From NCBI RefSeq assembly GCF_021032705.1, contig NZ_JAHVXI010000001.1:930001-994000 (forward strand): a DNA stretch of 64,000 bases. Direction: 5' to 3'. Below the pieces are notes generated by a model, which ran no database searches, had not been told where the DNA came from, and saw only the letters and a program-made list of their open reading frames with translations. Source of the DNA: Psychroserpens luteolus (lineage in GTDB: Bacteria; Bacteroidota; Bacteroidia; Flavobacteriales; Flavobacteriaceae). The translations under genes were made by a program, and so were the position numbers. Positions 16,901 through 24,953 of this stretch are shown in pieces; positions within the stretch are counted from its first letter, which is position 1, and every line of letters starts with the position of its first letter.

Positions 16901-17104
16901 TTCGGAAAATAGTTTGAGCATATCTATAACACGCTCTTTCATTTCACTAACAGCTTTGTTTGTAAAGGTGAGTGCTAGAATGTTTCTAAATGCTAATTTA
17001 CTTTTAGATTGAAATAAAATTTTGAGATAATCTTTTACTAACGTGAAGGTTTTTCCGCTTCCAGCTGAGGCATTGTATATAGTAAAAGGTGATTGATTTT
17101 GCAC
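13952..17104 (-). CDS. addA: AddA-like UvrD/REP helicase-exonuclease (RecB family)
   Basis: This 1050-residue SF1 helicase has Walker [16 protein letters not shown] at about 10-24, motif Ia [16 protein letters not shown], motif [17 protein letters not shown], motif [16 protein letters not shown], motif [18 protein letters not shown] and motif [19 protein letters not shown]-terminal RecB nuclease core reads LLRPDRVVI and IIIDYKTG. It should unwind and degrade DNA ends together with the AddB-like product at 8419-11181. The helicase N-terminus makes the start clear. It is divergent from sodB. The kbl gene follows closely and may be read through. Confidence 0.88.
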   Translation of the reverse strand: MQNQSPFTIYNASAGSGKTFTLVKDYLKILFQSKSKLAFRNILALTFTNKAVSEMKERVIDMLKLFSEDNILESPNSMSKVLVEELDIDLQELHNRSKIVLHRIVHNYAAFDISTIDKFNHKLIRTFAYDLKLPINFEVELDAATLLGKAVDKLIDKAGSDQALTKVLVDFAFEKMDDDKSWDISYDLNAIAPLLVNENEIPYLDELKDKSLDDFKALKSKLQKQKIEVEHQIINLAQATLNLIESNGLDVEDFTRKTLPNHFKKAQSLSFSGLYSNKLQDNLASNTSIYNKTLDAEKATSIDRLLPEIETNYLTIKRLVYTSKFLNNALKNITPLSVLSAIGKTLQEIKDEDDLLLISEFNNLINNEIKEQPAPFIYERIGEKFKHYFIDEFQDTSGLQWRNLIPLVNNAVSGENLKGETGTAMLVGDAKQAIYRWRGGRAEQFIDLYSEKEKPLATDQDVRDLTFNYRSYKTIVEFNNAFFDHISNFAFSDTDHQFIYKNAQQDVFLGAIGYVELSFLDTKGEDKNELHCEAVLNTIKKVENQGFKRKDICIIVRKTKEGIAIAEYLSDLDIDIISSETLLLKNAPEVQFINHLITLSLQAQNDEIKIKLLNFIAEEKLESINKHEFFSRLIHLKPMALFEALHGFGFQFNYSEFLQLPIYEAVESIIRGFHLNETSNAYIQFYLDEVFDYSQKYNASFSGFLDYWDRKKDKLSIVSPESENAIQIMTIHKSKGLEFPVVIFPYANQDIYFDMSPKVWFPVDKTLFEGFSNLYINLNKDLEEFNDLGAQIYRDYRAQLELDSLNLLYVVLTRAIGQLYIISEYDVDKNQLEKLTHYSGLFINYLKTIGIWNEEQMQYTFGEAKKVLEAEGSNLDTIEQRQFISTKKEELNLNIITSSGYLWDTAQEQAIERGNLVHQIMALIKTEHDVDFAIDHFLSSGFINSEQSKTLQHIIHNLVNHKDLKALFEDNLIVYNEKDIISKKGKLLRPDRVVINSSNQAIIIDYKTGLQDSSHKEQLYDYQYVLEEMGFEVIKKILIYINDDITIKEF

Positions 17105-17173
17105 GCTTAAAATTATAAAAACTATCTATGAGTTCATAGGTATTTAATATTTTTAATTGCGCTGTTTTATGCG

Positions 17174-17181
17174 TAAATTTG
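17174..17181 (+). promoter_or_regulatory. -7 element of the superoxide dismutase gene
   Basis: TAaaTTTG matches the -7 consensus, with a TTG at 17157-17159 only 14 bases upstream, which is shorter than normal. It lies 36 bases before the ATG at 17218 and rules out a longer reading frame beginning at 17179. Confidence 0.5.
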
Positions 17182-17217
17182 GAGGAATTAAATATTAACA
17201 ATAAAACCAATAATATT

Positions 17218-17826
17218 ATGGCTTTCGAATTACCGAAATTAAAATATGCATATGACGCATTAGAACCACATATTGATGCGCGCACCATGGAAATACATCA
17301 CTCAAAGCATCATAACGGATATACTACTAAATTAAATGCTGCTATTGAGGGTACAGATTTAGAAGGGAAGTCTATAGAGAATATCTTAGGTAATCTTGAT
17401 ATGAACAATAAAGGTGTTAGAAATAATGGAGGTGGATTTTATAATCATTCATTATTTTGGGATGTGATGAATCCAGAAGATAGAGGTTATCTTTCTGGAG
17501 AGTTGAAAGATGCTATTGACGCTGAATTTGGTTCAAAAGATGCTTTTGTTGAAGCATTTAGTAAAGCAGCAGCAACGCAATTTGGATCTGGATGGGCTTG
17601 GTTATGTGTTCATAAAGGCGGAAAAGTTGAGGTGTGTTCTACACCAAATCAAGATAATCCGTTAATGCCTGGAGTATCATGTGGAGGCACACCAATTTTA
17701 GGATTAGATGTATGGGAACATGCGTATTATTTGAACTATCAAAACAGAAGACCAGATTATATTGACGCATTTTTTAAAGTAATCAACTGGAACGAAGTTG
17801 AGAGACGCTATGCAGAAGCAAAATAA
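17218..17826 (+). CDS. sodA: Superoxide dismutase [Mn/Fe], probably Mn type
   Basis: The frame is open from 17179, but the ATG at 17218 gives [20 protein letters not shown], the standard start, for a 202-residue enzyme. The four metal ligands are visible: His in MEIHHSKHH, His in FYNHSLFWD, and Asp and His in LDVWEHAYY. The residues that separate the two metal types point to manganese: glycines in [10 protein letters not shown] and glutamine in [12 protein letters not shown], where iron enzymes carry a glutamine in the first block and alanine/glycine in the second. A cambialistic enzyme is possible. It dismutates superoxide in the cytoplasm. A single-gene unit with its own terminator. Confidence 0.93.
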   Translation: MAFELPKLKYAYDALEPHIDARTMEIHHSKHHNGYTTKLNAAIEGTDLEGKSIENILGNLDMNNKGVRNNGGGFYNHSLFWDVMNPEDRGYLSGELKDAIDAEFGSKDAFVEAFSKAAATQFGSGWAWLCVHKGGKVEVCSTPNQDNPLMPGVSCGGTPILGLDVWEHAYYLNYQNRRPDYIDAFFKVINWNEVERRYAEAK

Positions 17827-17849
17827 TTAACGTCATATAATATAGAAAT

Positions 17850-17879
17850 AAAGCAGACTCATTTGGGTTTGCTTTTTTT
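17850..17879 (+). terminator. Terminator of the superoxide dismutase gene
   Basis: AAGCAGAC (17851-17858) pairs with GTTTGCTT (17867-17874) with one G-T pair, followed by a run of T. Confidence 0.75.
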
Positions 17880-17926
17880 ATGCTTCGGAAATGAAAACTG
17901 ATTTAATTTGAGTACGACTGAAAATG

Positions 17927-17999
17927 AAAAAAGGTGAACGAGAGTTCACCTTTTTTGCCCCAAATCTACCATAAACTTAACCTACTTATGTTATGGTGA
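17927..17999. repeat. Hairpin-plus-leader repeat, copy 1
   Basis: GGTGAAC (17933-17939) and GTTCACC (17944-17950) form a 7-bp stem with loop GAGA between A and T runs. The stem is followed by GCCCCAAATCT (17957-17967), then TTAACCTACTTATG and a stop two codons later. Copy 2 at 18224-18298 is nearly identical. The hairpin looks like a terminator in both directions. The function is unknown. Confidence 0.7.
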
Positions 18000-18223
18000 A
18001 ACAAATATAACAGCACTTTTATTTAATATTTTAATTTTTTAGACCAACGACGAATAAATTGGCTTAAACGGAAAAATCACTGTTTCTGATGGTTTTAGAA
18101 CCTTGAATAAAGTTGAACTTTAAGTGATGAAACGAACAAATTGATTAACAATGGTTTAATGAAAACTTTGAAAAAATGTGTTTTTAAGGCTTAACTTACT
18201 GAAGGTCTATAAGTTATATTAAT

Positions 18224-18298
18224 AAAAAAAGGTGAACAGAAGTTCACCTTTTTTTGCCCCAAATCTACCATGAACTTAACCTACTTATGTTATGGTGA
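18224..18298. repeat. Hairpin-plus-leader repeat, copy 2
   Basis: The stem GGTGAAC (18231-18237)/GTTCACC (18242-18248) has loop AGAA, then the same GCCCCAAATCT (18256-18266) and TTAACCTACTTATG. It differs from copy 1 at only a few positions over about 74 bases, mostly in the loop. The 220 bases between the copies are unrelated to either copy's flanks. Confidence 0.7.
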
Positions 18299-18410
18299 TA
18301 CCAATGTATGTGTTTATTGGGTAAGGATGATTAAATATTAGACGAAATGCGTTTTTTTCGGGTAAAAAGCACTTTTTTTAGGATAAAGTGCAAAAAAACT
18401 AACTGTTTAT

Positions 18411-20309
18411 CTAGTAAGCTCTTTCTTTATTTCCTTCATAAAAATTCACAAAAGCTCTGTTAACCACACGATTACCTCCAGCTGTTGGATAGTTACCTGT
18501 AAAGTACCAATCGCCTAAATTTTTCGGACATGCCTTATGTAAATTCTCTATAGGTTGGAAAATGGTTTTCACTTTAGCTTTTACAGTATCATCAGAAATG
18601 AGCTCAGCAATTTTATCTGAAATCTCATCAGCAGTAAACTCATCATATAAGTCCTTAACGAAATTTTTAACTTCTGTATCTTTTAATTCGAGTTGAGCTT
18701 TACACTTATGATAAACCTCTTCGACCATATGATACTTATTCGCCTCTTTTAATAATTCCAACATTGCTCTAAAGGCGATGAGGCTCTCAAGGTTGGCCAT
18801 ATCAATTCCATAACAGTCTGGGTATCTAATTTGTGGCGCAGATGACACAACAATAATTTGCTTTGGACTTAATCGGTCCATCATTTTGATAATACTCTTT
18901 TTAAGTGTTGTTCCTCTAACAATACTGTCGTCGATAATAACTAAATTATCTGTTGGTTGAATCACACCATAAGTCACGTCATAGACATGCGCTACCAAAT
19001 CATCACGACTACTGTCTTCAGTAATAAAGGTTCTAAGCTTTACATCTTTAATAGCAATTTTTTCAATTCGAGGTCTTTCAGAAAGAATATCGATAACACT
19101 TTCTGCTGAAAGTTTTCCATTACCATCTAATATGGCTTTAGTTTTTCGTTCGTTGAGGTATTCTTCAACAGTTTCTATCATTCCGAAGAAAGATGTTTCT
19201 GCAGTATTTGGGATATAAGAGAATACAGAATTTTTAGTATCGTTTTCAATAGCTTCAAGAACTTTTGGCATTAATAGCTTTCCTAGATTTTTACGTTCTT
19301 GATAAATTTCGGCGTCACTTCCTCGAGAAAAATAAATACGCTCAAATGAACAAGCTTTACGTTCTAGTGGTTCTATGATTTGCTCAATAAAAACATCACC
19401 AGATTTTTTGGTGATAATAGCATGACCAGGCGCTAATTCTTTAACATCGTCGAAATCAACATTAAAAACTGTTTGAATTACAGGACGTTCAGAAGCAACA
19501 ACCACAATCTCATCATCTTGATAATAATAGGTCGGGCGAATACCTGCAGGATCTCTTAATACAAATGAATCTCCATGACCTAATAGTCCGGCCATAGCAT
19601 AGCCGCCATCCCAGTTTTTAGATGCTTTCTTTAAGATTTTTGCCACGTTGAGGCGCTCAGCGATCAAAGGAGAACATTCATTTTTATTATAGCCTTCCTT
19701 TTTAAGTTTCTTATAAATTTTTGCAACAGCGTCGTCCAAGAAATGACCGATTTTTTCCATAATGGTAATCGTATCTGCTTTCTCTTTTGGGTGTTGACCA
19801 AGTTTTACCAATCCGTCAAATAACTGATTAACATTTGTCATATTAAAATTACCTGCTACGATAAGGTTTCTATGCATCCAGTTATTCTGTCTTAAAAAAG
19901 GATGGACGCTCTCTACGCTATTTTTACCAAAAGTACCATAACGTACATGACCTAAAAGTAATTCGCCAACATAGGGAATATGTCTTTTTTGAAGTGCAAC
20001 ATCATTTTGATATTCTGGATGTTCAGTTAATTCTTCGTTGATACGTTCGTTAATTTGAGCAAAAATATCTTGTATGGGTTGTTGAGCAATAGAACGTACG
20101 CGACTTATATATCGTTCTCCAGGTTGAGTGTCTAATTTGATACTTGCAAAGCCTGCACCATCTTGTCCACGATTATGTTGCTTTTCCATCATGAGGTACA
20201 TTTTGTTTACACCATAAAATGCACTTCCATATTTTTCTTTGTAATACTCTAATGGTTTTTTAAGTCTAATGAGTGCAATTCCGCATTCATGTTTTAAAGC
20301 ATCGCTCAT
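18411..20309 (-). CDS. purF: Long PurF-family protein (amidophosphoribosyltransferase, class II glutamine amidotransferase)
   Basis: The 632-residue product joins an Ntn glutaminase domain to a phosphoribosyltransferase domain. The catalytic cysteine is probably Cys9 in HECGIALIRL after a short propeptide. RGQDGAGFAS, LLGHVRYGTFG and VLRDPAGIRPTYYY follow as in PurF. The PRPP loop is LVIIDDSIVRGTTLKKS. It should make phosphoribosylamine, the first step of purine synthesis. At 632 residues it is longer than the usual 470-510, and FITEDSSRDDL stands where canonical PurF has the TFIQP...R segment. Bacteroidota also carry a shorter PurF, so this may be a divergent paralogue. It is the last gene of a reverse-strand block that includes purN. 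Confidence 0.75.
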   Translation of the reverse strand: MSDALKHECGIALIRLKKPLEYYKEKYGSAFYGVNKMYLMMEKQHNRGQDGAGFASIKLDTQPGERYISRVRSIAQQPIQDIFAQINERINEELTEHPEYQNDVALQKRHIPYVGELLLGHVRYGTFGKNSVESVHPFLRQNNWMHRNLIVAGNFNMTNVNQLFDGLVKLGQHPKEKADTITIMEKIGHFLDDAVAKIYKKLKKEGYNKNECSPLIAERLNVAKILKKASKNWDGGYAMAGLLGHGDSFVLRDPAGIRPTYYYQDDEIVVVASERPVIQTVFNVDFDDVKELAPGHAIITKKSGDVFIEQIIEPLERKACSFERIYFSRGSDAEIYQERKNLGKLLMPKVLEAIENDTKNSVFSYIPNTAETSFFGMIETVEEYLNERKTKAILDGNGKLSAESVIDILSERPRIEKIAIKDVKLRTFITEDSSRDDLVAHVYDVTYGVIQPTDNLVIIDDSIVRGTTLKKSIIKMMDRLSPKQIIVVSSAPQIRYPDCYGIDMANLESLIAFRAMLELLKEANKYHMVEEVYHKCKAQLELKDTEVKNFVKDLYDEFTADEISDKIAELISDDTVKAKVKTIFQPIENLHKACPKNLGDWYFTGNYPTAGGNRVVNRAFVNFYEGNKERAY

Positions 20310-20368
20310 TGTTGTGTTGTTGTTTTTGAGTACACCAAAATTATAAATTTTGGATTTAGTTTTAAATA

Positions 20369-20396
20369 AAAAACGCGCTCAAATTTGAGCGCGTTG
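20369..20396 (-). terminator. Terminator of the PfkB-family gene
   Basis: Bases 20372-20395 are a perfect 24-base palindrome (ACGCGCTCAAAT in each arm), followed on the reverse strand by six T. It begins 3 bases after the kinase stop. Confidence 0.8.
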
Positions 20397-20398
20397 GT

Positions 20399-21325
20399 TT
20401 ATGATAATTCAATATTAAATTGTGTGAGTTGTTTAAACTGCTGCATGCGCTTATGCACTTCGCTGTTTTCTAAATCAACCATACGTTCGGTTCCAAATTT
20501 TTCAACACAAAACGAGGCTAATGTAGACCCATAGATCACAGCATTTTTCATGTTCTCGAACGAATAATCTTCTGTTTTTGCTAGATAACCAGCAAAACCA
20601 CCTGCAAATGTATCACCTGCTCCTGTAGGGTCAAATACTTCTTCTAAAGGTAAGGCTGGTGCGTAGAACATATGATCATCATGAAATAATAAAGCACCAT
20701 GTTCTCCTTTTTTAATGACTACGTATTTTGGTCCCATCTCATGAATTTTACGTGCAGCTACAACTAAAGAATATTCTCCTGTTAATTGTCTAGCTTCCTC
20801 ATCATTAATAGTAATAACATCAATCTTTTTCATCACATTATGCAAATCGTCAAGAGCGCAATCCATCCAAAAATTCATCGTATCTAAAATGGTCAATTTT
20901 GGTTTGGTCGTCATTTGATCTAAAACACCCATTTGTACAATTGGATGTAAGTTTCCTAACATGACAACTTCAGCATTTTTATAAGCTTCAGGTACAACAG
21001 GGTTAAAATCTGCTAATACATTAAGCTCTGTGGCTAGAGTATCACGAGAATTCATATCATTATGATACCTCCCACTCCAGAAGAATGTCTTTCCCTCTTT
21101 TACAATTTCAACACCGTCTATATTAATATTTCTATTTGACAAGAGGTCTAAATATTTCTGTGGAAAGTCACCACCAACAACAGATACTGCTGCAGAATCA
21201 ACATTAAAGTGAGATGCAGCTAAGCCAATAAAGGTTGCAGCACCACCAAGAATTTTATCTGTTTTACCGAAAGGTGTTTCAATAGCATCAAAAGCTACTG
21301 TACCAACTATAACTAATTTGCTCAT
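20399..21325 (-). CDS. PfkB/ribokinase-family sugar or nucleoside kinase
   Basis: The frame is open from 21376, but the ATG at 21325 gives MSKLVIVGTVAFDAIETPFG, a normal ribokinase-family start, and 308 residues. The N-terminal signature region has KILGGAATFIGLAAS. The C-terminal PfkB signature is DPTGAGDTFAGGFAGYLA, with the catalytic Asp in GAGD. The fold phosphorylates a sugar, nucleoside or similar hydroxyl compound with ATP. The substrate is not identifiable. It lies between a START-domain gene and the PurF-like gene. A purine-nucleoside role is possible from context but unproven. Confidence 0.85.
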   Translation of the reverse strand: MSKLVIVGTVAFDAIETPFGKTDKILGGAATFIGLAASHFNVDSAAVSVVGGDFPQKYLDLLSNRNINIDGVEIVKEGKTFFWSGRYHNDMNSRDTLATELNVLADFNPVVPEAYKNAEVVMLGNLHPIVQMGVLDQMTTKPKLTILDTMNFWMDCALDDLHNVMKKIDVITINDEEARQLTGEYSLVVAARKIHEMGPKYVVIKKGEHGALLFHDDHMFYAPALPLEEVFDPTGAGDTFAGGFAGYLAKTEDYSFENMKNAVIYGSTLASFCVEKFGTERMVDLENSEVHKRMQQFKQLTQFNIELS

Positions 21326-21397
21326 AAAGCGTTTTAAAATTTGCTGCAAATATACAGCGATTAATTTCAAACTCAATTTTTTTTATGAGGAATACAT

Positions 21398-21994
21398 CTA
21401 TTTACTTTGAGTGACTGTTTTATGAAGATCTTTAAAGGTTTTGTAAGGTCCTTTAATGAGCAAGCTATTTACAACAAAAGGAGGTAAGTTACCTTCAGGG
21501 TTTAAAAAAAGTTGTTGAGTGACTCTGGTTTTCCCATCGATTTCTTCTAATAGCCAATGACCCATCAACTTTTTTACACGTATGGTCTTGTCTTTTTTTG
21601 GAAGTTCATCAGGAAGGCTTTCTAATGTTAATTTGACTGTGGTTGAATCTATTGTCTTAACTGTAAGTAAAGTGACTATATCTCGATCTTTAATTGGCCA
21701 TGGCAAATCTTTATGAGCGTAAAACACATGCTGATTTTTATCGAGCTCCTTTACATAATAACTTGTATTAGGTTTACAATTCTCATAATATTCTGGAGCT
21801 GTTAGCAATTCTTCCAAAATATGTTTTGAAGCTGTGTTTATAGTAGTAACTGCTTTAAACTCTTTTAAATCAGAATTGGAAGCATCTCGTGTATATATTT
21901 TAATATCATTATCCTCTTTTTTGAGATGCCATTCATTTTGAGAAAAGCCTAAAATAGGTAAACAGAAAAGGAGTATGATTATATTCTTTTGCAT
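21398..21994 (-). CDS. Exported START-domain (lipid-binding-like) protein
   Basis: The 198-residue protein has a signal peptide (1-18, ending LGFSQ) followed by one START/polyketide-cyclase-like domain. WHLKKEDNDIKIYTRDA at the beginning, PWPIKDRDIVTLL in the middle and GHWLLEEIDGKTRVTQQL near the end are typical of bacterial START-like proteins. The fold forms a hydrophobic cavity. The ligand is unknown. It is predicted to be periplasmic. It is transcribed in the same direction as RNase H and the PfkB gene. Confidence 0.8.
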   Translation of the reverse strand: MQKNIIILLFCLPILGFSQNEWHLKKEDNDIKIYTRDASNSDLKEFKAVTTINTASKHILEELLTAPEYYENCKPNTSYYVKELDKNQHVFYAHKDLPWPIKDRDIVTLLTVKTIDSTTVKLTLESLPDELPKKDKTIRVKKLMGHWLLEEIDGKTRVTQQLFLNPEGNLPPFVVNSLLIKGPYKTFKDLHKTVTQSK

Positions 21995-22062
21995 AACACT
22001 ATTAATTTAAACCTTAGTAGGTAAATTGTGTAATGCATTACAAAAGCAATAAAAATTTAAGA

Positions 22063-22704
22063 TTATTTTCTACCAAAATCTGCAGGAATTTCTCCCCAAG
22101 CTTTGGTTTCCCATTTTACAATGGTAGTAGTGTAGGTGTTGTTTTTTAACCAATTCACAGCACGATCTACTAATTCAAATAAAGCTTCATTTTTTTTATT
22201 TCGCTTTAATTTAGTGTTACAGGTTTTTTTTCTCACCCAGCTCATTGCTGTTTTTGAGTCTGTATATATAACTAGGTCACTATTTTTCTTTTTCAATAAT
22301 GCTAGTCCGTGAACAATAGCCAAAAACTCACCAATATTGTTGGTGCCTTCTTCAAAAGGGCCTTGTATAAATAATTGCTTTTTGGATTTAGTGTCTACAC
22401 CTCGATATTCCATTTTTCCAGGATTACCAGATGAGGCGGCATCAACTGATATGGATTTATAATTAGGTTGCCCAATTTTTTTGAGTTGTGCTTCAGAAAG
22501 TTCACTAGTAAACTTTTTACTTTTTCCTATATAATCTTTATAGTTGCCTTTTAACGCTTTTTTTGCAGCATCAAACGTTGCAAAGGATTTGTATTGCGCG
22601 CCTTGAAAGTCTTTAATTTGTGCTTTACAATCATCCCAAGATTCAAAAACACCTGTATGATGTCCTTTCCAAACCGTATAATATTTTTTCTTCTTTTTAC
22701 TCAT
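22063..22704 (-). CDS. Ribonuclease H with N-terminal viroplasmin-like domain
   Basis: The 213-residue protein starts with a viroplasmin/RNase H N-terminal RNA-DNA-hybrid binding domain (about 7-52; YYTVWKGHHTGVFESWDDCK and AQYKSFATFDAAKKAL). An RNase HI domain follows from about 80. The metal-binding acids are in SVDAASSGNPG (Asp), NNIGEFLAIVHGL (Glu) and IYTDSKTAMSWV (Asp). It removes RNA from RNA/DNA hybrids. The gene overlaps the end of purN by 8 bases, so translation is coupled. Confidence 0.88.
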   Translation of the reverse strand: MSKKKKKYYTVWKGHHTGVFESWDDCKAQIKDFQGAQYKSFATFDAAKKALKGNYKDYIGKSKKFTSELSEAQLKKIGQPNYKSISVDAASSGNPGKMEYRGVDTKSKKQLFIQGPFEEGTNNIGEFLAIVHGLALLKKKNSDLVIYTDSKTAMSWVRKKTCNTKLKRNKKNEALFELVDRAVNWLKNNTYTTTIVKWETKAWGEIPADFGRK

Positions 22705-23263
22705 TAAGAAGTTTTTCTACCACTTTCGGAAAGTGTTCCATCTCCAATTCATGGATTTTATGTGCAACATCTTGAGCCGAATCGGAAGCCTCGACGTCAC
22801 ATTTCGCTTGAAAAATGATTGCGCCTTCATCATAATGTTCATTAACGTAATGAATGGTGATGCCAGTTTCTTTTTCTTTATTAGCAACTATGGCTTCATG
22901 AACGTACATTCCATACATGCCTTTTCCGCCATATTTTGGCAGTAAAGCAGGATGAATATTAATAACTTTATTAGGAAATTCTTTAAGGATATGCTCAGGA
23001 AATTTCCACAGAAAACCAGCTAGAATAATTAAGTCTGGTTGTGCCGATTTCAAAATATGAAGCACGTCATTAGTTCCAGTGAAAGCCGTTTTATTGAATG
23101 ATAAAGCGCTAATTTTCAATTTTTTAGCACGATCCAAAACTTTGGCATGAGGATTGTTAGTGAGTACCTGAATGACAGAAGCATTTTCTCTGTTGTGAAA
23201 AAACTTAATTAAATTTTCAGCATTAGTGCCACTTCCGGACGCAAAGATTACAATACGTTTCAT
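22697..23263 (-). CDS. purN: Phosphoribosylglycinamide formyltransferase
   Basis: The 188-residue protein has the usual PurN length. MKRIVIFASGSGTNAENLIK opens the family fold. The catalytic triad is visible as Asn and His in FPNKVINIHPALLPKYGG, and the later Asp in HYVNEHYDEGAIIFQA. It transfers formyl from 10-formyltetrahydrofolate to GAR in purine synthesis. It is the first gene of a reverse-strand run (purN, RNase H, START, PfkB) and is divergent from acpP. Confidence 0.95.
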   Translation of the reverse strand: MKRIVIFASGSGTNAENLIKFFHNRENASVIQVLTNNPHAKVLDRAKKLKISALSFNKTAFTGTNDVLHILKSAQPDLIILAGFLWKFPEHILKEFPNKVINIHPALLPKYGGKGMYGMYVHEAIVANKEKETGITIHYVNEHYDEGAIIFQAKCDVEASDSAQDVAHKIHELEMEHFPKVVEKLLNE

Positions 23264-23387
23264 TTACAGACAAACAGTTAGTGTTATTCAAAACAAAAAA
23301 AAGAATAATAATTAACAATTAGACCGTAAAAGATAAATTCTTCAAAGTAATTTTAGTAAATTACAAACACATTTTTAATGTAAAGGT

Positions 23388-23417
23388 GTGTATTAAAATA
23401 AAGTTTTTTTATTTTTG
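23388..23417 (+). promoter_or_regulatory. Promoter of acpP-fabF(-rnc)
   Basis: GTG (23388-23390), 19 bases, TAttTTTG (23410-23417). The -7 box is perfect and the -33 box has one change. The ATG of acpP follows 31 bases after the -7 box. Confidence 0.65.
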
Positions 23418-23448
23418 CGACCTAATTAAAACTTAAAATTAAAAAATT

Positions 23449-23682
23449 ATGTCAGACATTGCATCAAGAGTAAAAGCGATTATCGTAGACAAATTAGGAG
23501 TTGATGAAAACGAAGTTGTAACTGAAGCAAGCTTCACTAACGATTTAGGAGCAGATTCATTAGACACTGTTGAGTTAATCATGGAATTCGAAAAAGAATT
23601 CGATATTCAAATCCCAGACGATCAAGCTGAAAATATCGCAACAGTTGGTCAAGCTGTATCTTATATAGAAGAAGCAAAATAA
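23449..23682 (+). CDS. acpP: Acyl carrier protein
   Basis: The 77-residue acidic protein carries the phosphopantetheine attachment serine in [19 protein letters not shown], the universal ACP motif. Holo-ACP shuttles the growing acyl chain in type II fatty acid synthesis. fabF follows 13 bases after its stop, the standard bacterial order, so they are co-transcribed. Confidence 0.97.
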   Translation: MSDIASRVKAIIVDKLGVDENEVVTEASFTNDLGADSLDTVELIMEFEKEFDIQIPDDQAENIATVGQAVSYIEEAK

Positions 23683-23695
23683 GAACTTTATTTTT

Positions 23696-24946
23696 ATGGA
23701 ATTAAAGCGAGTAGTAGTTACCGGTTTAGGAGCACTTACACCAATTGGCAATACCAAAGATGAATATTGGGATGCGCTAGTTAGTGGAAAAAGTGGTGCT
23801 GCACCTATAACGCATTTTGATGCTGAAAAGTTCAAAACGCAGTTCGCTTGTGAAGTAAAAAACTTTGAAGTTACTGACTTTATTGATAGAAAATTAGCAA
23901 AGCGAATGGATAAGTTTTCGCAGTATGCAATGGTTGCTTCAGATGAAGCAATTGCAGACTCAAAACTTGATCTAGATGCTGTAAACAAATTAAGAGTTGG
24001 TGTTATTTGGGGAGCTGGTATTGGTGGTTTAGAAACATTTCAAGAAGAAGTGTTAAACTACGCTGCTGGAGATGGTACTCCACGTTTCAACCCATTCTTT
24101 ATTCCAAAAATGATTGCTGATATAGCACCAGGAAACATATCTATAAAATATGGTTTTATGGGTCCTAATTATACCACGGTTTCTGCTTGTGCGTCTTCTG
24201 CCAATTCAATGATTGATGCTTTAAACAATATTCGTTTAGGTCATTGTGATGTTGTAATTACTGGAGGAAGTGAAGCAGCAGTAACCATTGCTGGTATGGG
24301 AGGTTTTAATGCTATGCATGCTATGTCTACTCGTAATGACAATCCAGAATCAGCTTCTAGACCTTTTGATGCTAACCGTGACGGTTTTGTGTTAGGAGAA
24401 GGAGCAGGTGCTATTGTTTTAGAAGAGTATGAACATGCAAAAGCTAGAGGTGCTAAAATCTATGCTGAAGTAGTAGGCGGAGGATTATCTTCTGATGCTT
24501 ACCACATGACAGCACCACATCCTGATGGTATAGGTGTTGTTGCAGTAATGAGAAATTGTTTGCAGAATGCTGGTTTAAATCCCGAAGATGTAGATCATAT
24601 TAATACACACGGAACATCAACACCTTTAGGAGATGTTGCCGAATTAAAAGCTATATCTGAAGTATTTGGTAGCCACGCTAAAAGCATTAATATTAATTCT
24701 ACCAAATCTATGACAGGACATTTGTTAGGTGCTGCTGGTGCTATTGAAGCTATTGCTTCAATAATGGCTATCGAGCATGGTACAATACCTCCTACAATCA
24801 ATCATGAAACGGTTGACGAAAACATAGATCCAGAATTAAATTTAACACTCAATAAAGCTCAGAAAAGAGATATTAAAGTTGCAATGAGTAATACCTTTGG
24901 ATTTGGCGGTCATAACGCTTGCGTATTATTCAAAAAAATAGACTAA
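23696..24946 (+). CDS. fabF: Beta-ketoacyl-ACP synthase II
   Basis: The 416-residue protein has normal FabF length. The Cys-His-His triad is visible: Cys in TTVSACASSANSM, His in INTHGTSTPLGD and His in SMTGHLLGAAGAIEA, with the C-terminal NTFGFGGHNA loop. It condenses malonyl-ACP with acyl-ACP in chain elongation. rnc starts 7 bases after the stop. Confidence 0.97.
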   Translation: MELKRVVVTGLGALTPIGNTKDEYWDALVSGKSGAAPITHFDAEKFKTQFACEVKNFEVTDFIDRKLAKRMDKFSQYAMVASDEAIADSKLDLDAVNKLRVGVIWGAGIGGLETFQEEVLNYAAGDGTPRFNPFFIPKMIADIAPGNISIKYGFMGPNYTTVSACASSANSMIDALNNIRLGHCDVVITGGSEAAVTIAGMGGFNAMHAMSTRNDNPESASRPFDANRDGFVLGEGAGAIVLEEYEHAKARGAKIYAEVVGGGLSSDAYHMTAPHPDGIGVVAVMRNCLQNAGLNPEDVDHINTHGTSTPLGDVAELKAISEVFGSHAKSININSTKSMTGHLLGAAGAIEAIASIMAIEHGTIPPTINHETVDENIDPELNLTLNKAQKRDIKVAMSNTFGFGGHNACVLFKKID

Positions 24947-24953
24947 ATCCCGA

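Larger units (their letters stand above)
17880..18410. other. Intergenic stretch between sodA and the PurF-like gene
   Basis: It contains the two hairpin/leader repeats, 299 bases apart. In the remaining sequence (18000-18223 and 18299-18410) no ORF, RNA gene or clear promoter was seen. Confidence 0.5.
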
